The notes beneath the pieces are model-generated. The model saw nothing but the letters and a program-made list of their open reading frames with translations. It did not search any database and had not been told where the DNA came from. Made by a program: the position numbers and the translations under genes. A stretch of DNA of 64,000 bases from Elusimicrobiota bacterium (GTDB taxonomy: Bacteria > Elusimicrobiota > Elusimicrobia > 2-02-FULL-39-32): the NCBI GenBank assembly GCA_016180425.1, contig JACPBF010000001.1, forward strand, positions 202,744 through 266,743. Reading direction: 5' to 3'. Numbering within the stretch: position 1 is the first letter of the stretch; each line of letters starts with the position of its first letter. Positions 1-9,507 of the stretch are shown one piece after another.

Positions 1-801
1 GACTATACAGAAACAAGACGCGGAGCAGGGGTTCGCATTGGACCAAGATTCTCTGATATTTATACTCTTTTATTTTCCTATTCTTTTACCAGCGTTGGAA
101 TCAATAGAATCAAAGAGGAGTTTAAGAGCCAAATCAAAGAAGAAACCAATACCACCTCCGCTTTTCTAACTGAATTAAGCCGAGATACACGCGACTATTT
201 TTTTGATGCCACCCGGGGAAGTAGAAATTCAATTGCGGGCCAAATAGCTGGAAGCCCTGTTTTTCAAGGAGATGTTCATTTTCTTAAATCCCTATTCAAC
301 ACAAGCTGGTTTTGGACTACTTTTAAATTAGGGAATTATCCCTTTGTATTTTCTGTAAATGGCCGTTTTGGAGCGGTTCAAGAATTTAAACCTTCTGACA
401 CAGTCCCAATTTTTGAACGTTTTTTTGTAGGCGGGTCAGATTCAATAAGGGGGTATCAAGCCCGGGGAGAAATTGGCCCAATTGAAGGAGGCAGAGTTTA
501 TACTTTAATGAACGCAGAATATAAAATTCCGCTCTATGTGGAAAACAAAAGAAGGATACTGCAATTAGTGCTTTTTGCTGATATAGGAGGAGCTTGGAGA
601 AGTTCACAAGAAATGTATCTGGATGTTGGCTCAAGCCCAATTGAAAGTGAAAATGGAAGATTCTTAAAATCCTCTATTGGCTTTGGAATGAGGATTACTA
701 CGCCAGTATTCCCAATTCGGCTGGATTGGGGTTATGGTTTAAACCACAGAGCTGGAGAAGAGGTAAGTCAAATTCATTTTACTTTAGGAAATCTCTTTTA
801 A
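1..801 (+). CDS. bamA: BamA/Omp85 family outer membrane assembly protein, C-terminal part
   Basis: The open frame runs in from the left edge and stops at 799-801, so only the C-terminal beta-barrel is present (about 266 residues). It carries the loop-6 motif of Omp85 proteins as GGSDSIRGYQ near residues 144-153. It has alternating strand patterns such as RLDWGYGLN and ends in phenylalanine after LGN, the terminal aromatic expected for substrates of the BAM machinery. BamA inserts beta-barrels into the outer membrane. It lies one base upstream of a Skp-like chaperone gene and the lipid A genes, a classical bamA-skp-lpxD order. The POTRA domains lie outside the window. TamA or another Omp85 member is less likely given the neighbours. 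Confidence 0.88.
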   Translation, partial: DYTETRRGAGVRIGPRFSDIYTLLFSYSFTSVGINRIKEEFKSQIKEETNTTSAFLTELSRDTRDYFFDATRGSRNSIAGQIAGSPVFQGDVHFLKSLFNTSWFWTTFKLGNYPFVFSVNGRFGAVQEFKPSDTVPIFERFFVGGSDSIRGYQARGEIGPIEGGRVYTLMNAEYKIPLYVENKRRILQLVLFADIGGAWRSSQEMYLDVGSSPIESENGRFLKSSIGFGMRITTPVFPIRLDWGYGLNHRAGEEVSQIHFTLGNLF

Positions 802-802
802 G

Positions 803-1534
803 ATGAGAAATAAAATCCCTGGAAGCGATATTGGATTGTGGAAGAGAAGGAAAAAATTAAGTTTTTTTCTTACATTTATTGGGTTCCTCCCAATAGCTCT
901 TCAACTCCATGCAATTGAAATCCCTTTGGATGGCATAGACGGCAAAACTAAGGTTGCGTATGTGAACATGCACAAGATTTTTGAAACCTTCTCTGAAACA
1001 GAAAAAGCCAGGATCGAACTCTATAAAACGATTGAAGAAAAGAGAAATTTAATCACAGAAAAAAAAGAAGAGGTTACAAAATTAAAAGGGGAAATCGAGG
1101 CTTTAAAAAAACAAATTTCTATGCAAACTTCTACGGTTTCTGTGCAAAGTTCAACATCTCCTTTGATAAAAAGCGATGAAACGCTTAAAAAATCTTCAGA
1201 TAGTTTATCTGCTAGTTCCCAGCCCTTAAATCTTTCAACAGCCACAGTTCAAATTTCAACAACAGCAAAAATTTCTGAATTATTCATGCAGGAAAAAGAA
1301 GCTCTCTTGATTCGTAAAGAAGGAGAACTTGAAACTTTTATTGGTTTAGCAGAGCAAGAAATCCGGGATATGGAAGAAGGTAAATCCATGGTTCTTTTAG
1401 CAAAAATATATAAAACCATACAAGAAATTGCGCTTAAATATGGTTATTCTATTGTGATTGATAAAGAGAATACGGTCTATGGCGAAAAGGTCGCGGATAT
1501 TACTCAAAAAGTGCTGGACAAATTAGGCTCTTAA
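803..1534 (+). CDS. OmpH/Skp-like periplasmic chaperone
   Basis: This 243-residue protein has a basic N-terminus and a hydrophobic stretch (residues 19-36) ending in LHA, so it should be exported. The mature start KTKVAYVNMHKIFETF is the usual OmpH/Skp opening. A long charged coiled coil follows (about 65-105 and 165-205), and the end IVIDKENTVYGEKVADITQKVLDKL is typical of the family. Skp holds unfolded outer membrane proteins in the periplasm. A Ser/Thr-rich insert at about 105-165 makes it longer than E. coli Skp (about 160). The ATG lies one base after the bamA stop, so the two are almost certainly co-transcribed and translationally coupled. Confidence 0.85.
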   Translation: MRNKIPGSDIGLWKRRKKLSFFLTFIGFLPIALQLHAIEIPLDGIDGKTKVAYVNMHKIFETFSETEKARIELYKTIEEKRNLITEKKEEVTKLKGEIEALKKQISMQTSTVSVQSSTSPLIKSDETLKKSSDSLSASSQPLNLSTATVQISTTAKISELFMQEKEALLIRKEGELETFIGLAEQEIRDMEEGKSMVLLAKIYKTIQEIALKYGYSIVIDKENTVYGEKVADITQKVLDKLGS

Positions 1535-1549
1535 AAAAAATAAAATAAA

Positions 1550-2587
1550 ATGAAATTAACTGCTAAAGAGATATCTGAAAGGGTGGGCGGGGAACTGATT
1601 GGAAATTCAGAATGCGCCATTACGCAAGTAGCTCCATTTGAAGAAGCCACATTCAATGATCTTTCTTTTGTCAACCAAAATGAATATTTAAAAAATCTCT
1701 CATCTTCTAAAGCAGGGATCCTCTTGGCGCCAAAGGGAACTCCTGTAGAAAATCGAACAGCCATTTTAGTAGAACAACCCCAGATCGCTTTTTTAAAAAT
1801 TTTAGAAATATTTGCTAAAGAAAAAAAATTTAATTCTGAAAAAGGAATCCACCCCACAGCCTTTATTGGCAAAGGAGCAGAGATTGACCCTCAAGTTTCC
1901 ATTGGCCCTTATTGCGTTATAGAAGCTGGCGCGCGCATAGGAGAAGGAACAGAAATTAATGCCTTCTCATATGTGGGTCAAAAAGCTATTGTGGGTAAAG
2001 ATTGTAAAATTTACCCTCATGTAACGCTGAGAGAAGAGGTGCTTTTACATGATCGGGTCATTATCCATTCTGGAACTGTGATTGGTTCAGATGGTTTTGG
2101 CTATGTGACCTTGAATGGGGCTCACCATAAAATTCCTCAAATAGGAATTGTAGAGATTGAAGATGACGTAGAAATAGGCTCAAATGTGACGATTGATAGG
2201 GCTACCATGGGAAAAACAAAAATAGGACAGGGCACTAAAATTGATAACCTGGTCCAAATCGCTCATAATGTCCAAATTGGACAGGGTTGTATCATCGTAG
2301 GACAGGTTGGCATTGCAGGCTCTTCTAAACTGGGGAATTTTGTAACGCTCGCGGGCCAAGTGGGTGTGGGAGATCATGTCAATATTGGAGACGGAGCGAT
2401 TGTTGCTGCCCAGTCTGGGATTCCCAATGATGTTCCTAAAGGTTCGATTGTTTTTGGATCACCTGCAAGGCCCATCCTCCAGGAAAGACGCATTCAAGTC
2501 ATTATTGGCAAATTGCCTCAAATTTACGATGAATTTAGAAAAATAAAAAAAATCTTGAATCCAAACAAAAATGATTCAACATCCTAA
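1550..2587 (+). CDS. lpxD: UDP-3-O-(3-hydroxyacyl)glucosamine N-acyltransferase
   Basis: LpxD adds the N-linked 3-hydroxyacyl chain from acyl-ACP to UDP-3-O-acylglucosamine, the third step of lipid A synthesis in the cytoplasm. The 345-residue protein has the N-terminal uridine-binding domain (about 1-100). It then has a long run of left-handed beta-helix hexapeptide repeats (about 100-300, for example [19 protein letters not shown]) and a C-terminal helical tail. The catalytic histidine lies in IAHNVQIG near residue 240. Length is normal for the family. No Shine-Dalgarno sequence is visible before the ATG. Its end overlaps lpxC by 17 bases. Confidence 0.95.
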   Translation: MKLTAKEISERVGGELIGNSECAITQVAPFEEATFNDLSFVNQNEYLKNLSSSKAGILLAPKGTPVENRTAILVEQPQIAFLKILEIFAKEKKFNSEKGIHPTAFIGKGAEIDPQVSIGPYCVIEAGARIGEGTEINAFSYVGQKAIVGKDCKIYPHVTLREEVLLHDRVIIHSGTVIGSDGFGYVTLNGAHHKIPQIGIVEIEDDVEIGSNVTIDRATMGKTKIGQGTKIDNLVQIAHNVQIGQGCIIVGQVGIAGSSKLGNFVTLAGQVGVGDHVNIGDGAIVAAQSGIPNDVPKGSIVFGSPARPILQERRIQVIIGKLPQIYDEFRKIKKILNPNKNDSTS

Positions 2588-3431
2588 TCAAAAAACCATT
2601 AAAAAAGAGGTAAGTTTTGCAGGGATTGGCCTGCATACGGGAAATAGTTCTTGCCTAAAATTTATTCCAGCGCCAGTCAATACTGGTGTAATTTTTATTC
2701 GCAAAGATTTGCCCGGAAAACCCAATATTCCAGCGACCATTGATCATGTTGTTGGAGTGGTGCGAGGCACAACCTTAGGAATCAACGGGGCTCAAATTCA
2801 TACAGTAGAACATATCTGTTCAGCTCTCTTAGGTTTAGGCATTGACAACCTTTTGATTGAAGTGGATGCTAATGAACCTCCAGTAGCAGATGGCTCTGCC
2901 AAACCTTTTGTAGAAGTCTTGCTTTCTAGCGGTCTTTTAGAACAGAATCAGCCAAAGAAAACATTAGAACTCATAGAGCCGGTTATTTACAAAGCAAATG
3001 AAACTGAAATTCGCATAGAGCCTGCTAGAAACTTTTCCATTCATTGCCAGCTTATTTTTAATCATCCTTTGATAGGAAAACAAGAAAAATTTTTCCAAAT
3101 TGACACAGAAACTTATATACGAGAAATTGCGCCTGCCAGAACTTTTTGTTTTGACTATGAGGTGGAAGCGCTAAAAAGGAAAGGGCTTGCCCGCGGAGGG
3201 AGCTTAGATAACGCGGTGGTGGTTGGACTGGACAGAATTTACAATAAAGAAAAAAAACTTCGTTTTGAGGATGAATTTGTAAGGCATAAAATACTAGATT
3301 TTATGGGAGATTTTTTTCTTTTAGGCAAAACTGTTTTAGGAAAAATTGATGCCATAAAAGTAGGGCATGGTCATAACATTAATTTTGTTAAGGAACTTAA
3401 CAAAGTAGGAGAATTAGCCCATGGAAAATAA
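2571..3431 (+). CDS. lpxC: UDP-3-O-acyl-N-acetylglucosamine deacetylase
   Basis: LpxC is the zinc deacetylase that commits UDP-acyl-GlcNAc to lipid A. The 286-residue protein opens with [13 protein letters not shown], the family start. The HTVEH motif gives Glu80 and zinc ligand His81. HKILDFMGD gives His239 and Asp243, the other metal ligands, and VGHGHN near 265-269 supplies the catalytic histidine. Both halves of the LpxC fold are present at the usual length (about 300). The start lies inside lpxD and the end overlaps fabZ by 11 bases, so translation is coupled. In some phyla lpxC and fabZ are one fused gene; here they are separate. Confidence 0.96.
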   Translation: MIQHPNQKTIKKEVSFAGIGLHTGNSSCLKFIPAPVNTGVIFIRKDLPGKPNIPATIDHVVGVVRGTTLGINGAQIHTVEHICSALLGLGIDNLLIEVDANEPPVADGSAKPFVEVLLSSGLLEQNQPKKTLELIEPVIYKANETEIRIEPARNFSIHCQLIFNHPLIGKQEKFFQIDTETYIREIAPARTFCFDYEVEALKRKGLARGGSLDNAVVVGLDRIYNKEKKLRFEDEFVRHKILDFMGDFFLLGKTVLGKIDAIKVGHGHNINFVKELNKVGELAHGK

Positions 3432-3900
3432 TGAAATTAAAAGCGCAAATTCAGAAGAAAAACCAGTGAGGATTTTAGACATCAACGACATTCAAAAAGC
3501 GATTCCGCACCGATATCCGTTCCTTCTTATAGATAAAGTTAAGGTGATGGTGGAATCTAAAAAAGCGGTTGGAATTAAACTTGTTTCCATGAATGAATGG
3601 TATTTTCAAGGACACTTTCCTGGAAAACCGATTATGCCCGGCGTCTTAATTGTAGAAGCTTTAGCTCAAACCGCGTGCGCTCTATTTTTATCCAAGCCTG
3701 AATTTTCTAATAAGCTGGCATTCTTTATGGGAATTGATGCCACAAAATTTAGAAGAGCTGTTGTTCCCGGAGATAGATTAGAATTAAATATTGATGTTTT
3801 AAAAATAGGGAGCAGGGCTGGAAAAATTAGAGGGGAAGCTAGGGTAGAACAGGAGCTTGCGGCTGAAAGTGAATTTACCTTTGCTCTGGTGGACCGGTAA
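3421..3900 (+). CDS. fabZ: 3-hydroxyacyl-ACP dehydratase FabZ
   Basis: FabZ removes water from 3-hydroxyacyl-ACP in fatty acid elongation, using the same substrate pool that LpxA and LpxD draw on. The hot-dog fold is 159 residues long. The active-site histidine is in GHFPGKPIMPG (His65) and the glutamate is Glu79 in GVLIVEALAQ. A short acidic N-terminal extension of about 17 residues precedes the conserved DINDIQKAIPHRYPFLLID. It starts within the lpxC end, and placement between lpxC and lpxA is the common arrangement. The rest of the fatty acid genes lie at 53716-59095. Confidence 0.95.
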   Translation: MENNEIKSANSEEKPVRILDINDIQKAIPHRYPFLLIDKVKVMVESKKAVGIKLVSMNEWYFQGHFPGKPIMPGVLIVEALAQTACALFLSKPEFSNKLAFFMGIDATKFRRAVVPGDRLELNIDVLKIGSRAGKIRGEARVEQELAAESEFTFALVDR

Positions 3901-3903
3901 AAA

Positions 3904-4758
3904 ATGACTGAGCTCACACTCCATCAAAACCTTCCTGAAGAACCGGAAAAATATAAAATACATCCTACGGCAGTGATCCATCCTCATGCCCAGATTGGAG
4001 AATCTGTAGAAATAGGCCCCTATGCTGTGATTGGAGAAGATGTAAAGATCGGATCCCAAACCCGCATCGGACCCCATGCAGTGATTGAATTTGCCGAAAT
4101 AGGATCCAGCTGTCAAATCCATGCGCATGCATTTATTGGCACTGCGCCCCAAGATTTAAAATACAGGGGAGAAAAAACTAAAGTTACAATTGGCGATGGC
4201 ACCATTGTAAGGGAATGCGCTACTTTAAACCGAGGCACAGCGCAGTCGGGTGAAACGAAAATTGGCAAACGTTGTCTTTTTATGGCCTATTCCCATGTAG
4301 CCCATGACTGCGTAATTGAAGATGAGGTGATTCTGGCAAATGGGGTTGCGATTGCAGGTCACGTGCAGCTTGGGATGGGAACTATTATCGGCGGTTTAAG
4401 CGGGGTTCATCAGTTTGTAAAAATCGGAAGACTTGCCATGATAGGAGCAGGCGCTATGGTGCCCTTAGATGTTCCTCCGTTTTGCACGGTATGGGGAGAT
4501 CGTGCAAAAATTGTAGGATTAAATTTAGAGGGCTTAAAAAGACGCCATTTTTCTAAAACTGAAATTGAAGCGATCAAAAAGATTTATCGCTCGATTTTCT
4601 TTTCTAAAAAACCATTAAAATTAACTCTTCTTCAGATTCAAAAAGAAAAAATTGAATCTCCTGTGATTAAAGAATTCCTGGATTTTGTGGCAAATTCAGC
4701 TCGCGGCGTATGCCGTCCCAGATTAAAAGCTGAAAGCAGCGCTTCTCAAACCTGGTAA
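3904..4758 (+). CDS. lpxA: UDP-N-acetylglucosamine acyltransferase
   Basis: LpxA transfers a 3-hydroxyacyl chain from ACP to UDP-GlcNAc, the first lipid A step. The 284-residue protein consists of left-handed beta-helix hexad repeats from about residue 18 (IHPTAVIHPHAQIGESVEIG) to 200. A C-terminal helical domain contains VGLNLEGLKRR. The catalytic histidine is His134 in HVAHDCVIED. The N-terminus is about 9-17 residues longer than the E. coli enzyme. Because an oxidoreductase of the family that includes GnnA sits downstream, the sugar acceptor could be an unusual 3-amino sugar, but that is only an inference. Confidence 0.95.
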   Translation: MTELTLHQNLPEEPEKYKIHPTAVIHPHAQIGESVEIGPYAVIGEDVKIGSQTRIGPHAVIEFAEIGSSCQIHAHAFIGTAPQDLKYRGEKTKVTIGDGTIVRECATLNRGTAQSGETKIGKRCLFMAYSHVAHDCVIEDEVILANGVAIAGHVQLGMGTIIGGLSGVHQFVKIGRLAMIGAGAMVPLDVPPFCTVWGDRAKIVGLNLEGLKRRHFSKTEIEAIKKIYRSIFFSKKPLKLTLLQIQKEKIESPVIKEFLDFVANSARGVCRPRLKAESSASQTW

Positions 4759-4761
4759 AAA

Positions 4762-5574
4762 GTGAACCCTCCAGTTGGTCTGATCGCAGGAAAAGGTAAG
4801 TTCCCGCTTATTTTTGCTCAAGAAGCAAAAAAAAATCAAAAAGAACTAATTGTCATTGCTTTAAAGGAAGAAATGAATGAAGATCTTTCTCCCTATGCAA
4901 AGACGATTCACTCAATTTCTGTGGCTAAACTGAACACCATTATAGAGACCTTGCAAAAAGAAGGGGTCAAAGAAGCAGTGATGGCAGGTCGCGTTGAACA
5001 TACCAAACTTTTTTCAGAACTGATCCCGGATTTTAGAACCGCGCAACTTTTGTTAAAAATAAAAGATCGCAGAGCTGACAGCATTCTGAATGCTGTGGCT
5101 TGTGAACTAAAAAAAGAAGGGATAACTCTTTTGCCTTCCACAACTTTTTTAAGCCACTTGCTTGCCAGAGCTGGAACTTTAACCAAAAGAAAACTGAATG
5201 ACTCAGAAATGAAAAATGTGGAGTTTGGAATCCAAATGGCCAAAGGGCTAACCAGCCTAGATATTGGCCAGACCGTAGTTGTAAAAAGAAGAACGGTTTT
5301 AGCTGTGGAAGCGATTGAGGGCACGGATGAATGTATTAAAAGAGCAGCGCTTTGGGGCGGTGAAAACATTATTGTGGTTAAAAGCGCAAAACCTAATCAG
5401 GATATGCGCTTTGATGTGCCCATTATTGGAATCGCTACAATCCAGCTGCTAAAAGAGGTAAAATCAAAAGTACTCGCGATCCAAGCTGGTAAAACGCTCA
5501 TCTTAGACAAAGAAAAATGTATCGCCATGGCAGAAGAACAAAATTGTTCTATCTATGGATGGGAAAACCCTTAA
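4762..5574 (+). CDS. lpxI: UDP-2,3-diacylglucosamine pyrophosphatase, LpxI type
   Basis: LpxI (DUF1009) cleaves UDP-2,3-diacylglucosamine to lipid X and UMP, replacing LpxH of E. coli. The 270-residue protein begins VGLIAGKGKFPLIFAQEAKK and carries the conserved stretches VMAGRVEHTKLF, RRADSILNAVACEL and VKSAKPNQDMRFDVP. Length agrees with the family (about 270). The start codon is GTG at 4762, three bases after the lpxA stop; no ATG lies near the conserved N-terminus, so GTG is the sensible choice. It sits in the expected place between lpxA and lpxB. Confidence 0.93.
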   Translation: MNPPVGLIAGKGKFPLIFAQEAKKNQKELIVIALKEEMNEDLSPYAKTIHSISVAKLNTIIETLQKEGVKEAVMAGRVEHTKLFSELIPDFRTAQLLLKIKDRRADSILNAVACELKKEGITLLPSTTFLSHLLARAGTLTKRKLNDSEMKNVEFGIQMAKGLTSLDIGQTVVVKRRTVLAVEAIEGTDECIKRAALWGGENIIVVKSAKPNQDMRFDVPIIGIATIQLLKEVKSKVLAIQAGKTLILDKEKCIAMAEEQNCSIYGWENP

Positions 5575-6507
5575 ATGCTTCCAATTGCAGTTATCGGCGT
5601 AGGTCATCTCGGCCAACATCACGCAAGACTCCTATCTCAAATTAAAAACAGCGCTCTTTTAGGTGTCGTGGATATTGATGAAAAAAGAGCTCAAAAAATT
5701 GCAAAATCCATTCAAACCCAGGCTTATAGAGAAATTGATCCTATCTTAAATACAATTAAAGCTGCTGTGATTTCTGTTCCCACACCCCTGCATTACGAGC
5801 TTGGTAAAAAATGTCTGGAGAATGGGATCCATTGTTTATTAGAAAAACCTCTCTGCCAGAGTGTGGAAGAAGCTGAAAAATTGATTAAAATTGCAGTTCA
5901 AAAAAATTTAGTCCTGCAGGTTGGGCATGTGGAAAGATTTAATCCAGCGGTCTTGGCAGCTCAAAAATTTATACAAACGCCTAAATTCATAGAGGTCAAT
6001 CGTCTAGGGACCTATGATCCAAGGGTTTCGCACATTGGAGTTGTTTTAGATTTGATGATCCATGATTTAGATATTGTTCTTTCTCTTGTTCAATCGGAAG
6101 TAAAAAATCTGGAAGCTTTTGGAGCAAAAGTTTTAACAGAACATGAGGATATCGTAAAATGCCGTTTAAGATTTGAAAATGGCTGCATTGTGGATTTATC
6201 CGCATCCAGAATTTCTCTGGAACAATATAGAAAAATAAGAATCTTTCAACCCGACTCCTATATCTCTATTGATTATGCCCACAAGGATTTAAAAGTCTAT
6301 AGAAAAAAAACTCCCATTGTAAAAAATTTTAGCGACATTGAAATACTAAAACCATCCCTTACAAAAGAAGAACCTCTAAAATTAGAATTGGAGCATTTCC
6401 TAGAATGTATCCAAGAAGGCAAAAAACCTCTTGTTTCAGGAGAACATGGAAGAGATGCCTTAGAGCTGGGACTGGAAATTTTAGAGCAGCTTCACCTGCA
6501 TGAATGA
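5575..6507 (+). CDS. Gfo/Idh/MocA family NAD(P)-dependent oxidoreductase
   Basis: The 310-residue protein starts with a Rossmann motif (IAVIGVGHLGQHHARLL) and has the family EKPL motif at about residue 93 (CLLEKPLCQS). The second half (about 125-310) is the alpha/beta substrate domain with VGHVERFNP and HDLDIVLSL. Members oxidise or reduce sugar hydroxyls. Its ATG follows the lpxI stop directly and its end overlaps lpxB by four bases, so it belongs to the lipid A operon. GnnA, which with the aminotransferase GnnB makes 3-amino UDP sugars for lipid A, is in this family. No GnnB is seen in the window, so the substrate stays open. Confidence 0.85.
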   Translation: MLPIAVIGVGHLGQHHARLLSQIKNSALLGVVDIDEKRAQKIAKSIQTQAYREIDPILNTIKAAVISVPTPLHYELGKKCLENGIHCLLEKPLCQSVEEAEKLIKIAVQKNLVLQVGHVERFNPAVLAAQKFIQTPKFIEVNRLGTYDPRVSHIGVVLDLMIHDLDIVLSLVQSEVKNLEAFGAKVLTEHEDIVKCRLRFENGCIVDLSASRISLEQYRKIRIFQPDSYISIDYAHKDLKVYRKKTPIVKNFSDIEILKPSLTKEEPLKLELEHFLECIQEGKKPLVSGEHGRDALELGLEILEQLHLHE

Positions 6508-7628
6508 GTAGGATCCTGATATCTACAGGGGACTATTCGGCTGATCTGCATGGCCAGTTTCTTATTCAAGAACTGCAAAAATGTGATCCAGCTCTTTTTG
6601 TAATGGCTTTAGGAGGAATTAAATTAAAAAGCGTTTCCAATCTATTTTTAAAGGATCTAGTAGAATTAGATGTTTCCGGCTTTTCCCAACCCCTTAAACA
6701 ATTTTTTAATTTAAAGAATATCCTGCAAAAAATTGTTTTTCCCCAAATTGATAAAAATAAAATTGATGCGGTTATTTTAATAGATTATTATGGATTCAAC
6801 ATCCATGTAGCTGAAAAAGCAACAAAAGAAAATATCCCTGTTTTTTATTTTGTGAGTCCTCAGGTTTGGGCAAGCCGCAAATGGAGGATTCAAAAATTAA
6901 AAAAAAATGTCACGAAAATGCTTGTTATTTTTCCTTTTGAAGAAGAGCTCTATAAAAAAAATAACGTTCCTGTGGAGTTTGTTGGTCATCCATTAATAGA
7001 ACTTCTGCCTCAAAATCTAGAGACCCTAAAAACAGATGGAAAAATTCGCTTAGGGCTTTTGCCTGGATCAAGAGAAAGAGAGATTGTCCGTCATATCCCA
7101 TTGCTGATTGAAGCCTATAAAAAACTAAAGTCAAAAATTCCCCAGATAGAGGGTACTCTTTTTGAAGTTGATTCAATTCCTAACCAGATTTATGAAACCC
7201 TCATCCAAAAGGCCGGTAAGGAAGGTTTGCAAGACTTAAAAAGGGTGAGAGAAACAGATTATAAAATTCGTTCCAGTCTCACCTTGGCTCTTACAGCTTC
7301 TGGAACAGCCACATTAGAAAATGCGCTTCTTGGCATCCCCATGGTTGTCCTATACCAAACCTCTATTTTAACCTATTGGATCGCTAAAAAAATTATTCAA
7401 GTCCCATTTATCTCCATGCCTAATATCCTAATGAAAAAAATGGTTGTGCCTGAACTCATTCAAAATTGCGCGAATCCAGAAGCAATTGTTCAAGCAGCTG
7501 AAAATTTACTTGCAAACCCTAAGATTCTTGCAGCTACGCGTAAGGAACTGATACAATTAAGATTAAGTTTAGGGCCCCCAGGGGCATATAAACGAGCAGC
7601 CCAAATCATCTACAAGGCGACCTCATGA
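6504..7628 (+). CDS. lpxB: lipid-A-disaccharide synthase
   Basis: LpxB (GT19) joins lipid X and UDP-diacylglucosamine into the lipid A disaccharide at the inner membrane. The 374-residue protein opens with ISTGDYSADLHG, a variant of the usual GExSGDxHG. It has FYFVSPQVWASRKWR, FPFEEELYKK, GHPLIE and the nucleotide-binding LGLLPGSREREI. The C-terminal half has LTASGTATLENALLGIPMVVLYQ. Length is normal. It overlaps the preceding gene through ATGA and the next by four bases. LpxK and WaaA, needed for later steps, are not in the window. Confidence 0.95.
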   Translation: MSRILISTGDYSADLHGQFLIQELQKCDPALFVMALGGIKLKSVSNLFLKDLVELDVSGFSQPLKQFFNLKNILQKIVFPQIDKNKIDAVILIDYYGFNIHVAEKATKENIPVFYFVSPQVWASRKWRIQKLKKNVTKMLVIFPFEEELYKKNNVPVEFVGHPLIELLPQNLETLKTDGKIRLGLLPGSREREIVRHIPLLIEAYKKLKSKIPQIEGTLFEVDSIPNQIYETLIQKAGKEGLQDLKRVRETDYKIRSSLTLALTASGTATLENALLGIPMVVLYQTSILTYWIAKKIIQVPFISMPNILMKKMVVPELIQNCANPEAIVQAAENLLANPKILAATRKELIQLRLSLGPPGAYKRAAQIIYKATS

Positions 7629-9367
7629 ATCTTTATAAACGTTTCTCCCAATATTTAAAACCCTATCTGCCGCGCTTTATACAAGCAGGTTTAGCCATGA
7701 CGGCAGTGGCTCTTTTAACAACAGCCACTATTTGGCTGATCCGAACCGTGGTGGACCAGGTTTTAATTGCTAAAAATTTAAACAAACTCTTTTTTGTAGC
7801 AGCCATTATTCCTCTCATTTATCTAGCTAAAGGAATATTTTCTTATATTCAAAACTATTTAATGAACTATATCAGCCATTCAGTGATTCGGGATATGCGC
7901 TCTGAACTATATTCCCATCTGCAAAATTGTTCTCTTGATTTTTTCCATCAAAATTCTACAGGCCAGCTGATGAGCCGTCTGACTCACGATACCACTACTT
8001 TGCAAAATTCCATCGCTTATGTTCCAGTTCAAGTTATTCGAGATGGGCTTACGGTTTTGTGTTTGCTTTTCACCATCCTTTATCTTAACTGGAAATTCGC
8101 TTTAATTACATTATTCCTTTTGCCAATCGCAATGATTCCAGTAGCTGTGCTTGGCTCTAAAATGAGAAAAACAGGCAGGCTTATCCAAAAACGCATGGCT
8201 GACCTTTTTATGCTGATCCAAGAAGGGATTACTGGAAATTGCGTTACAAAAGTTTTTTCTAAAGAAAAAAATGAAATTGAAAGATTTAATAAAGAGAATC
8301 AAAACTATTATGCAAGCCTTATGCGCTGGGTTAGGGCAGATGTGTTAGGAGCTCCAATCATGGAATTTGTTGGATCCTTTGCCGCAGTATTTCTTTTATG
8401 GTATGGGGGAAAAGATGTGATTAATGGAGCATGGAGCACAGGGAGTTTTTTTTCTTTTTTAGGGGCTTCTATCTCAGCCTATAAACCTATTAAAGAATTT
8501 ACTGGAGTGAATGCAAGAATTCAGCAAGGACTCTCTGCTTTAGAAAGGGTCTTTGAGCTCTTGGATCAAAAACCAACTGTAACAGAAAAAAAAGACTGCT
8601 TTAATCTTCCTCCATTTAGCCAGATGATTCAATATCAAAATGTAGGTTTTTCTTATGAAACAAATAGCCGCGCAATTCTTAAAAATATTACATTAGACGT
8701 TCATCCAGGAGAAATCGTAGCGATTGTAGGACCTTCCGGAGCGGGAAAAACAACTTTAATCCAACTACTTCCCAGACTCTTTGATCCAACTCAAGGTTCA
8801 ATTTTAATTGATGGAACGGATATAAAAAATGTGACTTTTAAATCTTTAAGAGGTCAAATAGGCATGGTCACTCAAGATACCATTCTCTTTAATGAAACTG
8901 TACGATATAACCTTGCTTATGGAAGCAATGAGGATGAAAATCTTGATTCTATAAATCTAGCTCAATTAGAAGAGGCAGCTTCAATCGCGAACGCGCATCC
9001 ATTCATTCAAGATCTCCCTGAAGGATATGACACTCAAATCGGTGAAAAAGGGGTGCGCCTTTCCGGCGGACAAAGACAGCGCTTAGCGATTGCCAGAGCC
9101 ATACTTAAAAATCCTCCAATTCTGATTCTGGATGAAGCCACATCCTCATTGGACAGCGAATCTGAAAAACTAGTGCAGGAGGCTTTAGAAAGATTAATGA
9201 AACATCGCACGGTTTTAGTTGTGGCTCACCGCTTATCCACCATTCGCAAAGCGGACAGAATTATTGTTTTAGAAAATGGAGAAATTATAGAAGAGGGCAG
9301 GCATGAAACTCTATTGGAAAAAAATGGTTTATATAAAAAACTCTATGAAACACAATATTCTTCTTGA
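7625..9367 (+). CDS. msbA: lipid A export ABC transporter, MsbA type
   Basis: This 580-residue half transporter has an N-terminal six-helix membrane domain (about 15-310) fused to an ATPase domain. It shows Walker A GPSGAGKTT, the Q-loop TQDTILFNE, signature LSGGQRQRLAIARA, Walker B ILILDEATSSLD and the H-loop VVAHRLST. MsbA flips core lipid A across the inner membrane. Location at the end of the lpx operon, with a four-base overlap to lpxB, supports this role over a general multidrug exporter, although sequence alone does not separate the two well. Confidence 0.9.
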   Translation: MNLYKRFSQYLKPYLPRFIQAGLAMTAVALLTTATIWLIRTVVDQVLIAKNLNKLFFVAAIIPLIYLAKGIFSYIQNYLMNYISHSVIRDMRSELYSHLQNCSLDFFHQNSTGQLMSRLTHDTTTLQNSIAYVPVQVIRDGLTVLCLLFTILYLNWKFALITLFLLPIAMIPVAVLGSKMRKTGRLIQKRMADLFMLIQEGITGNCVTKVFSKEKNEIERFNKENQNYYASLMRWVRADVLGAPIMEFVGSFAAVFLLWYGGKDVINGAWSTGSFFSFLGASISAYKPIKEFTGVNARIQQGLSALERVFELLDQKPTVTEKKDCFNLPPFSQMIQYQNVGFSYETNSRAILKNITLDVHPGEIVAIVGPSGAGKTTLIQLLPRLFDPTQGSILIDGTDIKNVTFKSLRGQIGMVTQDTILFNETVRYNLAYGSNEDENLDSINLAQLEEAASIANAHPFIQDLPEGYDTQIGEKGVRLSGGQRQRLAIARAILKNPPILILDEATSSLDSESEKLVQEALERLMKHRTVLVVAHRLSTIRKADRIIVLENGEIIEEGRHETLLEKNGLYKKLYETQYSS

Positions 9368-9450
9368 AGCCGCAATTCTAACATTTGATTTAAGGAAAAT
9401 GATATTGCTTCTGTGATTAAACCTAAAATAACGCATTATATATCTTACTC

Positions 9451-9490
9451 CAGAATCGTCATTGAATTCCGCAATCCAATGACGATTCTG
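9451..9490. repeat. perfect 14-bp inverted repeat between msbA and the ZIP gene
   Basis: CAGAATCGTCATTG at 9451-9464 is mirrored exactly by CAATGACGATTCTG at 9477-9490 with a 12-base loop. It lies 83 bases after msbA and 17 bases before the ZIP transporter ATG. No T-run follows, so it is not a clear intrinsic terminator. It could stop lipid A operon transcripts, be a regulator site for the metal transporter, or be a member of a dispersed palindromic repeat family. Confidence 0.6.
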
Positions 9491-9507
9491 CGATATTAAC
9501 AATCGCT

